From Acinetobacter sp. ASP199 (GTDB lineage: Bacteria; Pseudomonadota; Gammaproteobacteria; Pseudomonadales; Moraxellaceae), in contig NZ_CP062182.1 of the NCBI RefSeq assembly GCF_022700675.1, forward strand, positions 1,116,001-1,180,000: DNA of 64,000 nt, read 5' to 3'. Positions 46,287-53,737 of this stretch are shown here, piece by piece (position 1 is the first letter of the stretch; each line of letters opens with the position of its first letter). Under the pieces are notes generated by a model. The model was not told where the DNA came from and did not search any database. It worked only from the letters and a program-made list of their open reading frames with translations. A program made the position numbers and the translations under genes.

Positions 46287-47792
46287 ATGTTGTTAAAAGA
46301 TTTTACTCATCAGATGAACCCTCATCAGGCTTATCGCATCAAAAAATTAAAGCAACAATTGCAGACTGCGGAAACTTATGAGGAGTGGGAATTCATTGCG
46401 TTAAAACTGGATGAAGAATCGGGTGCGCAAGAATGGAAACTTGACAACTCTTCCGATTATTTTGATGCAGAAGTGATCTCTCACCGTCTTGGCAAGTTGC
46501 GCCGCTATCGCATGCAAAAGCGTACCCGTGATTTGATGCATATATTGCGTGAAGGGCTCAGTTATGACATTGCCAATATTGCTCATCCTTTACTGTTTAT
46601 AGAAACGTATGTTGGCACTAAAAAAATTATTGAAGATTATGTTGAGGAAGTCAGTAAAGGACTGGCTTATATCGCTTCGCAAGAATGTGAGTGTCTGACG
46701 CTTGAAGAAAAAATAGAATATTTCGAACGTTGCCAGCGTGCGTATGGTCAGCCAGCGCTGATGTTTTCTGGCGGTTCAACGCTGGGACTCTTTCATACCG
46801 GTGTGTGTAAGGCACTCATGGAACAGGATTTGATGCCGAAAGTGGTATCCGGTTCAAGCGCTGGTGCCATCATGACGGCCATGCTCGGGGTATCTAAGCC
46901 CTCTGAATATCCCGGTATTCTTCTAGGACATAATTTCTTTAATGAGGCCTTTCATTTTCGAAATTTCCGTGAGCTGATGAAGGGTAATGGCGGTCTTGCA
47001 GATGTGAAATATCTAAAAAAATTCCTGATCGAGAATTTAGGTAATCTCACTTTTGATGAAGCACTCAAAAAATCAGGTCTACATATTAATGTAGCCGTTG
47101 CACCTTATGATGCGACTCAAGATGCGCGGATTATGAATGCTTATACTGCACCGGATCTATTGGTCTGGAGTGCAGTACTCGCATCCTGTGCTGTACCGAT
47201 TCTATTTCCACCGGTGCGTCTGACCAGTAAACGGAATGATGGCAAATTCACGCCCTATATGTCTTCAACGCGTTGGGTCGATGGTAGTGTACGCAGTGAT
47301 TTTCCACAGGAGAAAATGGCACGGTTGTATAATATTAACTATACCATCGCCAGTCAGGTGAACCCGCATATTGTGCCTTTCATGCAGGATGATGCAGCCC
47401 GATTCCGTAAAGATATGCTGAGCTGGCCGCAGAGAATTGCACGACGTCAAGGTAAGGTGTTTGCCAAAGGCATGATGGACTTTACCCGTGAGCGTGTGGG
47501 GAGTGTACCACCTGTACGCCGTTTGCTGGATCATGGTTATGGCGTAGTCGATCAGCGTTATTATGGTGATGTGAATATTGTCGGCAAATATGGCCTGCGT
47601 CATTATACTTATATGTTGCAAAATCCGCGGCCACACCTGTTTAAAATCCTGCAACGTGAAGGCGAGCGTGCCACCTGGCCGAAAATTTCCATGATTGAAA
47701 CTCAGGAGCGGGTAGGGAAAACCATCCAGCATTGTCTGGAACTTTTAACCTATCAACATGCACCTGAACAGCAGCAAGAAGAATATATTCCA
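46287..47792 (+). CDS. DUF3336-patatin phospholipase/lipase
   Basis: Open to the TAG at 47802-47804; the 3' boundary here should be read as 47804 (505 residues from ATG 46287, with AAGGA 11 bp upstream; a GTG at 46251 would add 12). N-terminal DUF3336 domain (about 10-130), then a patatin domain with oxyanion loop SGGSTLGLFHTGV, nucleophile elbow GSSAG (about residue 191) and dyad Asp in WVDGSVRSD (about 331). Such proteins are membrane-associated triacylglycerol lipases or phospholipases. The next gene begins inside its 3' end. Confidence 0.88.
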
Positions 47793-48597
47793 GTTGATAT
47801 CTAGTCGTGATCTAAACCAGATACAGTTTGATTTAAACACCAAGCCGCGAAGTCTGGCTTTTGGCCGTCGACTCTATAAAGGCAGCTTGGGTGGAGAAAT
47901 ATACTGGCTTAAGGTGCAAGCGCAAAATTCAACTGTACATAGTCAGCATGGTTTTGAAAATGAATTCGGTTTTTATCAGGATTTATCTCATTATTCACAA
48001 ACCAAATTTCTGGTGCCGCATCTACTGATTAATTCAGAGATCGCTATTAGTGGTGAAACTTTTCAGCAGGGGATCTTGCTACAGGATTGTCCTTCTCATT
48101 TTTCGATTCATCCGGCTGATTTGAGCCCTTTCGAGATTAAGACACATTTGCTTGCAGCCTTAAATGCTGTGATACAACTATCTCAATGCGGCTATCTGCA
48201 TCATGACTTAAAAGCAGAACATTTTGTCCAGTTCGATGGTCGAGTCTGTCTGATCGATTTTGAACAGGTACGTCGCTTATCAGATGAAGCGCCTCGAACC
48301 TTGGATGCAACACCACGTTATATGGCGCCAGAATTATTTCACGCCGAAGCAAAAACGATTCAATCGGATATTTATGCCTTGGGAATTATCTGGCTGGAAT
48401 GGTTAACTCAGTCACGACTCAGTGCTGGAAATTATGAGGACTGGGCTTATTTGCACTGTCAGCGGTTGGAAATTAAGCTGCCAGACAAATTTAATTTTTT
48501 TGAAAGCTTATTGGAAGGCATGCTTAGTAAGCATAAGTCGGCCCGATTTTCTGATTTTAAACAGATCAAAGCTGCTTTATTAACTGTAATCGACTGA
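47758..48597 (+). CDS. Protein-kinase-like protein
   Basis: 279 residues. Kinase fold with likely ATP Lys in YWLKVQ (about residue 51), catalytic loop HHDLKAEHF (about 142; catalytic Asp kept, the usual Asn replaced by His), DFE instead of DFG (about 161), an APE-like MAPELF (about 185) and SDIYALGIIWLEWL (about 203). This mixes Ser/Thr-kinase lobe features with lipopolysaccharide-kinase/RIO-type divergence. ATG 47758 overlaps the lipase gene by 47 nt; a TTG at 47794 would cut overlap to 11. Coupled translation with the lipase is likely. Substrate unknown. Confidence 0.75.
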   Translation: MHLNSSKKNIFQLISSRDLNQIQFDLNTKPRSLAFGRRLYKGSLGGEIYWLKVQAQNSTVHSQHGFENEFGFYQDLSHYSQTKFLVPHLLINSEIAISGETFQQGILLQDCPSHFSIHPADLSPFEIKTHLLAALNAVIQLSQCGYLHHDLKAEHFVQFDGRVCLIDFEQVRRLSDEAPRTLDATPRYMAPELFHAEAKTIQSDIYALGIIWLEWLTQSRLSAGNYEDWAYLHCQRLEIKLPDKFNFFESLLEGMLSKHKSARFSDFKQIKAALLTVID

Positions 48598-48664
48598 TAA
48601 AAATACAAAAATCAACACTTTGTTTTTTATTTAATCAAACGACAAGCGTTTTATGAAAAAGTTC

Positions 48665-48691
48665 TTGTCAGGCCAAAATGATCTCTATAAT
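48665..48691 (+). promoter_or_regulatory. Promoter of first tRNA unit
   Basis: TTGTCA (48665-48670) and TATAAT (48686-48691), 15 bp apart, or 17 bp to the overlapping TAATAT (48688-48693). The same TTGTCA...GATCTCTATAATATACA arrangement precedes the other two tRNA units. Confidence 0.65.
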
Positions 48692-48704
48692 ATACACAGC
48701 CATC

Positions 48705-48789
48705 GGGGACGTGGCGAAATTGGTAGACGCACTGGATTTAGGTTCCAGCGCCGCGAGGTGTGAGAGTTCGAGTCTCTCCGTCCCCACCA
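48705..48789 (+). tRNA. tRNA-Leu (anticodon TAG)
   Basis: 85 nt with encoded CCA. Acceptor GGGGACG/CGTCCCC, anticodon loop TTTAGGT, long class II variable arm (GCCGCGAGGTGT region), T-loop TTCGAGT. Reads CUN codons, chiefly CUA/CUG. Confidence 0.95.
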
Positions 48790-48824
48790 AATTTACTTAT
48801 GAGAATGAGTAGAGATGGCCGAGT

Positions 48825-48898
48825 AGAGGATTGGTGTAATGGTAGCATGACGGTCTCCAAAACCGTTCGTCAAGGTTCGAATCCTTGATCCTCTGCCA
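48825..48898 (+). tRNA. tRNA-Trp (anticodon CCA)
   Basis: 74 nt with encoded CCA. Acceptor AGAGGAT/ATCCTCT, discriminator G73 as required by TrpRS, anticodon stem ACGGT/ACCGT with loop CTCCAAA, T-arm CAAGG-TTCGAAT-CCTTG. The D-arm is G-T rich and short. A 13-nt stretch resembling the 5' part of a tRNA-Ser lies just upstream. Confidence 0.9.
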
Positions 48899-48937
48899 TT
48901 AAAGTTTGAGAAATCCAACGATAAGTTGGAACCCGAT

Positions 48938-49022
48938 GGGGACGTGGCGAAATTGGTAGACGCACTGGATTTAGGTTCCAGCGCCGCGAGGTGTGAGAGT
49001 TCGAGTCTCTCCGTCCCCACCA
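48938..49022 (+). tRNA. tRNA-Leu (anticodon TAG)
   Basis: Identical in sequence to the copy at 48705-48789, 85 nt with CCA. Confidence 0.95.
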
Positions 49023-49032
49023 CTCAAAAGAG

Positions 49033-49058
49033 ACAAGGTTGATGCCTTGTTTTTTTTT
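49033..49058 (+). terminator. Terminator of first tRNA unit
   Basis: ACAAGG-TTGATG-CCTTGT followed by a run of T. Confidence 0.85.
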
Positions 49059-49459
49059 GCCTGAAATTTGATGGCAAGCTTTCCTCTCTAATTCAGTCTT
49101 TAAGAGAATACTGTTCTTCTTCATTCTATAGGAATCATTCAAAGAAAAACTATAAAGAGTTTAAGATATTGCTTTTGCTCACTTTGAGATTAGAAAAGAG
49201 GAGCTGTTAGCTGGTTTGTATAATAAATCGGGTTTATAAAAACAGTTAAGCTTTATTGAGTCATTTTAAATTGACAGTGATTTGTCATCGCATTACTGCT
49301 TATGAAAGAGCATTTAAAAAAGACGATCTACAAAATGTGAATGAATAACAATTCTTGGTTGAAATTGCTGTTATTTTTTAAAATCTGATCATCAAAATGC
49401 CTAGATGAATTAATTGCTTAATTTTTGATTAAATAAGGCTTTATTGCTTATTTAAGCGC
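49059..49459. other. Non-coding spacer between tRNA units
   Basis: About 400 bp of AT-rich sequence with no ORF, RNA fold or repeat that I can support. The last part probably supplies UP-element-like A/T tracts for the next tRNA promoter. Confidence 0.5.
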
Positions 49460-49486
49460 TTGTCAATAAAGTCTGATCTCTATAAT
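49460..49486 (+). promoter_or_regulatory. Promoter of tRNA-Leu(CAG)
   Basis: TTGTCA (49460-49465) and TATAAT (49481-49486) in the same arrangement as the two neighbouring units. Confidence 0.65.
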
Positions 49487-49498
49487 ATACAGTTCAGC

Positions 49499-49584
49499 GG
49501 GGATATGGCGGAATTGGTAGACGCACTGTGTTCAGGTCGCAGCGCCTTCTGGGCGTGAGAGTTCGAGTCTCTCTATCCCCACCA
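49499..49584 (+). tRNA. tRNA-Leu (anticodon CAG)
   Basis: 86 nt with CCA. Acceptor GGGGATA/TATCCCC, anticodon loop TTCAGGT, class II variable arm (GCCTTCTGGGCGT). Reads CUG. Confidence 0.94.
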
Positions 49585-49594
49585 AATTTAAAGA

Positions 49595-49622
49595 AACAAG
49601 GTTTGATGCCTTGTTTTTTTTT
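49595..49622 (+). terminator. Terminator of tRNA-Leu(CAG)
   Basis: AACAAGG-TTTGATG-CCTTGTT plus T-run; close relative of the terminators of the flanking units. Confidence 0.85.
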
Positions 49623-49871
49623 GCCTGAAATTTGACAGGGTAGATGAATAGGCCCGTGTTAGACCAGATAATTTGAATTATAAAGAAACTTTTGACTTGC
49701 TATTTATAGAAGTGAACGAGCGGGCAAGGCAGACGAATGATCTCAATGATTTAATTGATAGAAAAAGAATAAAAAGGGCTCAATTTTCTGTATTAATTTG
49801 ATGAAAAATAAAAAAATACATTTAACCGCTTAATTTATAGCAGATTAGGCTTTAATTGCTTGCAAAATGGC

Positions 49872-49898
49872 TTGTCAAAGGGAAATGATCTCTATAAT
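49872..49898 (+). promoter_or_regulatory. Promoter of third tRNA unit
   Basis: TTGTCA (49872-49877) and TATAAT (49893-49898), 15 bp apart, or 17 bp to the overlapping TAATAT. The -35 lies outside the duplicated block but is conserved in kind. Confidence 0.65.
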
Positions 49899-49911
49899 AT
49901 ACACAGCCATC

Positions 49912-49996
49912 GGGGACGTGGCGAAATTGGTAGACGCACTGGATTTAGGTTCCAGCGCCGCGAGGTGTGAGAGTTCGAGTCTCTCCGTCCCCACCA
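49912..49996 (+). tRNA. tRNA-Leu (anticodon TAG)
   Basis: Identical to the 48705 copy; 85 nt with CCA. Confidence 0.95.
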
Positions 49997-50031
49997 AATT
50001 TACTTATGAGAATGAGTAGAGATGGCCGAGT

Positions 50032-50105
50032 AGAGGATTGGTGTAATGGTAGCATGACGGTCTCCAAAACCGTTCGTCAAGGTTCGAATCCTTGATCCTC
50101 TGCCA
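50032..50105 (+). tRNA. tRNA-Trp (anticodon CCA)
   Basis: Identical to the 48825 copy, including the tRNA-Ser-like stretch just upstream. Confidence 0.9.
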
Positions 50106-50144
50106 TTAAAGTTTGAGAAATCCAACGATAAGTTGGTACCCGAT

Positions 50145-50229
50145 GGGGACGTGGCGAAATTGGTAGACGCACTGGATTTAGGTTCCAGCGCCGCGAGGTG
50201 TGAGAGTTCGAGTCTCTCCGTCCCCACCA
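50145..50229 (+). tRNA. tRNA-Leu (anticodon TAG)
   Basis: Fourth identical tRNA-Leu(TAG) gene; 85 nt with CCA. Confidence 0.95.
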
Positions 50230-50239
50230 CTCAAAAGAG

Positions 50240-50265
50240 ACAAGGTTGATGCCTTGTTTTTTTTT
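50240..50265 (+). terminator. Terminator of third tRNA unit
   Basis: ACAAGG-TTGATG-CCTTGT and T-run, same as copy 1. Confidence 0.85.
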
Positions 50266-50284
50266 GCCTGAAATTTTATAGCCA

Positions 50285-50309
50285 TAAAAAAAGCCCATCG
50301 AAATGGGCT
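50285..50309 (-). terminator. Terminator of the 67-residue gene
   Basis: On the minus strand AGCCCAT-TTCG-ATGGGCT followed by TTTTTTT; stable tetraloop. Confidence 0.85.
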
Positions 50310-50366
50310 AGCTTGACCTTAGCTTAAGATGTTTGAATTGATCTTTCGCGTTAAAAGTGACGCAAA

Positions 50367-50570
50367 TTAAGCTTTCAAATGGTCTTCGAATTCTTCACCT
50401 AATTGCATCGCAAGGGTATTGCCAGAGAGATCACAGGTCACCAGACCATATTCTTTTTTAAAACTGAAGGTAAAACCACGGTTGTCTGCCAAGGTACGTA
50501 CCGAATACCCCAATTTTTCAAGCCATAAACGAAATGCCAGAAGATTTTTTGCTTTCACCACTTTTTTCAC
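50367..50570 (-). CDS. Hypothetical protein, 67 residues
   Basis: Starts MKKVVKAKNLLAFRLWLEKLGYSVR, here cited in part. The N-terminus is basic, followed by an alpha/beta core (FTFSFKKEYGLVTCDLSG) and an acidic C-terminus (EEFEDHLKA). No known family. The ATG has GAGTTATC-type spacing from a weak GGAG site. Strong TTCG terminator downstream supports a real single-gene unit. Confidence 0.65.
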   Translation of the reverse strand: MKKVVKAKNLLAFRLWLEKLGYSVRTLADNRGFTFSFKKEYGLVTCDLSGNTLAMQLGEEFEDHLKA

Positions 50571-50956
50571 GAGATAACTCCTTCATCACTATTCCTTAAT
50601 AAATTAGGGTGAATTAAAATTTTTTAAAGGGAGAAATTTTAAAAATTCTTTAAATTTCCTGAAAATGCCTTTTTTATAGACAAATAATTGAGTGAAAATT
50701 CATCAATAAATAGCTAAATTTATGATTTATGAATGCTTTTGAATGTTGTAACTAAATATTAGATATTTATCCCTGAGTGATTGTATTTTAATCATTATGA
50801 AGTTTTGAGCAGATTGCAGTCAGGAACAATCTACAGCTGGTTGAGGTGATATTCCTTTCAATTCGGGTAGAGATTGCAGCAGTCATCTAGTCGATCATTT
50901 TTTGAAATAAGTGATCCTCGATCAATGCATAGAATAATTTATACTGGCAAAAAATA
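50571..50956. other. AT-rich intergenic region
   Basis: 386 bp between divergently transcribed small genes. No ORF, tRNA-like fold or terminator is visible. Two related GATTGCAG(T/C) words occur near 50813 and 50871, too short to call a repeat. Confidence 0.4.
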
Positions 50957-50968
50957 GTGAGCCTGAAT

Positions 50969-51241
50969 ATGACACAAGTAAATATTGAGCAGTATGTAAA
51001 GGACTGTATTGAACGTATGCAGCAAGAGGGTCAGACACCGGTTGCTGTCATGTTAGGACATGAAGACTGGATCGAATTTACCGTACAGTCTCAAGTGGCA
51101 TATACGCCATTCGGGAGTGCAAGACGTTATCAGCCAGCACTGGGTGGTTTATTACTGGTTCGGGTGGATGAAATGCATGCTTTACGCGTTGTGACCCAAG
51201 CAGAGCTGGATGCCTACGCGCAAAGCAATCAGATTCTATAA
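50969..51241 (+). CDS. Hypothetical protein, 90 residues
   Basis: ATG 50969 gives MTQVNIEQYVKDCIERMQ; a GTG at 50957 adds four residues. Small soluble alpha/beta protein with GHEDWIEFTVQSQ and a LGGLLLVRVDEMHALRVV strand pair. No recognised domain, signal or membrane segment. The stop lies 9 bp from the convergent gloB stop, and I see no terminator hairpin between them. Confidence 0.7.
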   Translation: MTQVNIEQYVKDCIERMQQEGQTPVAVMLGHEDWIEFTVQSQVAYTPFGSARRYQPALGGLLLVRVDEMHALRVVTQAELDAYAQSNQIL

Positions 51242-51250
51242 AAACCCGAA

Positions 51251-51985
51251 TTAGAAATTATCTTTCAAGGTTCTTAAGCGGGCGAACTCTTCAACGCTGT
51301 CTGCACGCAAGAAAGGATTGGTTTTAAGTTCAATTTCAATCGTGCTTGGTAAGGTGCATTGGCCTAGCATTCTCAGACGTTCGACCTGTTCATGGCGTTT
51401 CTGGATTTCCAGATTATCCGGTTCTGCATGTAGTGCAAACTGGGCATTGGAAAGTGTGTATTCGTGTGTGCAGTACACCTTGGTGCGCGGAGGTAATGCA
51501 GCCAGACGGGAGAGGGAGTGATACATCTGGTCAAAAGTGCCTTCAAATACCCGACCACAGCCCATCGCAAACAGGGTATCACCGCAGAACAGCACATCTA
51601 GCGCATCGATAAAGTAAACAATATGGCCTAAAGTGTGTCCCGGTACACTGATGATGCTGACATTGATCCCATGAAAATCGAATTTATCTTCATGCTCCAG
51701 AGGATGGCTGATAAATGGAATTTTACTCAGTTCCTCACGAGGACCATATACCGGAATATTTTTATCCTGAATCAGTTCAGGTACACCGCCAATATGGTCT
51801 TTATGCCAGTGGGTTAACCAGATCTGTGCCAGTTCGAGTCCATGCTGCTGGCAATATTCCTGTACCAGCCCAGCTTCTGTAGGATCAACAGCCACGACTT
51901 GTTTGGAGTCTGTATGTTCCAGCAGCCAGATATAATTCTGTAAGCTATTTTTGACGTCTATACAGTGAATTTTAAAAGGCATCAT
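51251..51985 (-). CDS. gloB: Hydroxyacylglutathione hydrolase (glyoxalase II)
   Basis: 244 residues from ATG 51985 (MMPFKIHCID); an in-frame TTG at 51994 is possible. Metallo-beta-lactamase fold with the binuclear-metal motif THWHKDH (about residue 58), GHTLGH (about 118), FCGDTLF (about 135) and CTHEYTL (about 175). Hydrolyses S-lactoylglutathione to lactate and glutathione in methylglyoxal detoxification. Length normal (about 250). Confidence 0.93.
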   Translation of the reverse strand: MMPFKIHCIDVKNSLQNYIWLLEHTDSKQVVAVDPTEAGLVQEYCQQHGLELAQIWLTHWHKDHIGGVPELIQDKNIPVYGPREELSKIPFISHPLEHEDKFDFHGINVSIISVPGHTLGHIVYFIDALDVLFCGDTLFAMGCGRVFEGTFDQMYHSLSRLAALPPRTKVYCTHEYTLSNAQFALHAEPDNLEIQKRHEQVERLRMLGQCTLPSTIEIELKTNPFLRADSVEEFARLRTLKDNF

Positions 51986-52104
51986 TTCAATCAAACCGTT
52001 TGAAGTTATTTAGTAAATTAGCACAATTACCTGGCATATGCAGATGCTGGGTCTATGTTTATTGATGATTGGTGTATCTGATTTTAAGAATGTATAGGGA
52101 GTGA

Positions 52105-52689
52105 TCAGTCTAGATCATCTGCTGAAACCGGATCGCCGATGGTATAGAAATGCCCACCTGCAATATGGTGGATGCTACGCCATTCACGTTCCACGTCCTG
52201 ATAATACCAGTGTCCATCACGGAACACGCGTTCGTCAGCATAAGCCGCAATGACCTTGCCAATAAACAGATCATGCGTTTGCTGATTATGCGGTTCTGGA
52301 ATCAGTTCACACAGCAGCCAGGCAGCACAACCGCTCACAACAGGAATATCCGACTGGTCAAACTGGAATAGTTCCACACCACATTGTTTTAACTTATTTG
52401 GTTGATCATGCATGCTGATCGTTCCAACGTCTTGCACCATGTTCAGCTGCTTAAGCGTTGGGACTTGTAAGGCAAAGTAACCGGAATTTTCAACAATCTT
52501 GCGGGTTTTAGTACTCTTATCTAAAACTACAGTGACTTTGGCTGGCTGGAATTCCAGTGCACAGGCCCAGGCTGCGGCCATAACATCCGCATTTTCCTGA
52601 TCCCTGGCAGAGACCAGTACTGTTGGGCCGTGATTGAGCAAACGATAGGATTTTTCCAGGGGTACAGCTTTGAGATGGGAGTTAGACAT
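52105..52689 (-). CDS. Flavin reductase-like FMN-binding protein
   Basis: 194 residues, split-barrel flavin reductase domain. N-terminal VLVSARDQENADVMAAAW matches the FMN phosphate/isoalloxazine contact region (usual VTT...N.MT/AASW), and KSTKTRKIVENSGYFAL the following loop. The C-terminal GDPVSADD is a family-like end. Probably reduces or binds FMN; partner monooxygenase unknown. Single-gene unit. Confidence 0.82.
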   Translation of the reverse strand: MSNSHLKAVPLEKSYRLLNHGPTVLVSARDQENADVMAAAWACALEFQPAKVTVVLDKSTKTRKIVENSGYFALQVPTLKQLNMVQDVGTISMHDQPNKLKQCGVELFQFDQSDIPVVSGCAAWLLCELIPEPHNQQTHDLFIGKVIAAYADERVFRDGHWYYQDVEREWRSIHHIAGGHFYTIGDPVSADDLD

Positions 52690-52811
52690 TGAAGACCTTA
52701 AAATAAATGTATTTGCTAAAAATTATGCGCTTATCGGCTTATTAACATATATAAATTTTTTTGGCGAAAAAAGCTTTTAAACTAAAGCGCTAAACAAAAG
52801 GAGCTTAAGCA

Positions 52812-53633
52812 ATGAAAATGTATCAAGTGGATGCGTTCACTACGGAGCTGTTCAAGGGTAATCCTGCTGCGGTGATTGTGCAGGATGAGTGGCTGGATGA
52901 AAACCTGATGCAAAACATTGCGCTGGAAAATAATTTATCTGAAACCGCCTTTGTGAAGGCTATGGATGCAGAGAATTATGAAATTCGCTGGTTTACGCCA
53001 ACCAGAGAAGTTGATTTCTGTGGGCATGCAACCTTAGCCAGCAGCTTTGTGTTATTTCTGGATTATACTTCATATAAAACCATCCGATTTCATGTAAAAA
53101 ATCTTGGTATTTTTACAGTGAGTCAGGATGAAGATGGCAAGATCCGGATGAACTTCCCAGTTCGTCGAGCAACTTTGGTCGATGAATATCCTGCTATCCT
53201 GCGTGGAGCCTTGACCAAATCTTTTAAGAATGTCTATCTGAATGAACAGGCTTATATTATCGAATATGAGTCTGTACAGGATGTGCTAGATGAAACGCCA
53301 GATTTCGAATTGCTAAAACAGGTCAATGACCGTCGTACCGCGATTACCGCAACAGGCCCACTACTGGATGTCGCCTTAACGGCGGGTGCAGAACAGTATG
53401 ACTGTATATCGCGTTATTTCGCGCCAAGTAATGGTATTAATGAAGATCCAGTGACGGGTTCAATTCATACCGGGATCGTGCCGATCTGGGCGGAAAAATT
53501 AGGAAAGCAGCAGTTGGTCGCTTATCAGGGGTCAAGCCGGGGTGGTGTGCTGTATTGTGAGATGCAGGATCATGATCGGATTGAAATTTCAGGTTATGGC
53601 AAGCTATATATGAAGGCTGAAATTCTGCTTTAA
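52812..53633 (+). CDS. PhzF family isomerase-like protein
   Basis: 273 residues, two diaminopimelate-epimerase-like halves. Catalytic Glu in NNLSETAFV (about residue 45), DFCGHATLAS (about 71-80) and the second-half EDPVTGSIHTG (about 217) are all present, as in PhzF and YddE. No phenazine genes are nearby, so the true substrate is unknown. AAAGGAGC precedes the ATG. A single gene upstream of the Fur-box region. Confidence 0.88.
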   Translation: MKMYQVDAFTTELFKGNPAAVIVQDEWLDENLMQNIALENNLSETAFVKAMDAENYEIRWFTPTREVDFCGHATLASSFVLFLDYTSYKTIRFHVKNLGIFTVSQDEDGKIRMNFPVRRATLVDEYPAILRGALTKSFKNVYLNEQAYIIEYESVQDVLDETPDFELLKQVNDRRTAITATGPLLDVALTAGAEQYDCISRYFAPSNGINEDPVTGSIHTGIVPIWAEKLGKQQLVAYQGSSRGGVLYCEMQDHDRIEISGYGKLYMKAEILL

Positions 53634-53696
53634 TTAGATAATATGTCCAAAAGCTGCTGTTCTCAGTAGCTTTTATAAAAATACAACTATCAAAAA

Positions 53697-53711
53697 TGAG
53701 AATCATTCTCT
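53697..53711. promoter_or_regulatory. Fur box upstream of the M16 protease
   Basis: TGAGAATCATTCTCT matches the 7-1-7 Fur consensus TGATAATnATTATCA at 11 of 14 positions, with inner halves GAGAAT/ATTCTC perfectly symmetric. It lies 27 bp before the start codon, overlapping where RNA polymerase should bind. Confidence 0.75.
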
Positions 53712-53737
53712 ATTATGTTCACTGAATAAGAAAGTTC

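Larger units (their letters stand above)
48676..49069 (+). repeat. Duplicated tRNA cassette, copy 1 (394 bp)
   Basis: Identical to 49883-50276 except for one base (A at 48930, T at 50137), offset 1207 bp. Contains the -10 box, tRNA-Leu, tRNA-Trp, tRNA-Leu and terminator. Confidence 0.9.
49883..50276 (+). repeat. Duplicated tRNA cassette, copy 2 (394 bp)
   Basis: Direct repeat of 48676-49069 with a single mismatch in the spacer between tRNA-Trp and the second tRNA-Leu (50137). Confidence 0.9.

Noticed and set aside
47758..47804. Programmed frameshift joining the lipase and the kinase-like gene
   Set aside because: No slippery heptamer and no need for one: both reading frames are complete with their own starts and stops, so a simple overlap suffices.
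48793..49142. Minus-strand open frames over the tRNA cluster (recurring MVGTERLELSHLAALEPKS-type peptides), repeated at 50000-50298
   Set aside because: These are antisense translations of tRNA genes, a common source of false database proteins; the tRNA sequences fully explain the region.
50813..50880. Paired GATTGCAG words before the 90-residue gene as an operator repeat
   Set aside because: Too short and imperfect; expected by chance in AT-rich sequence.
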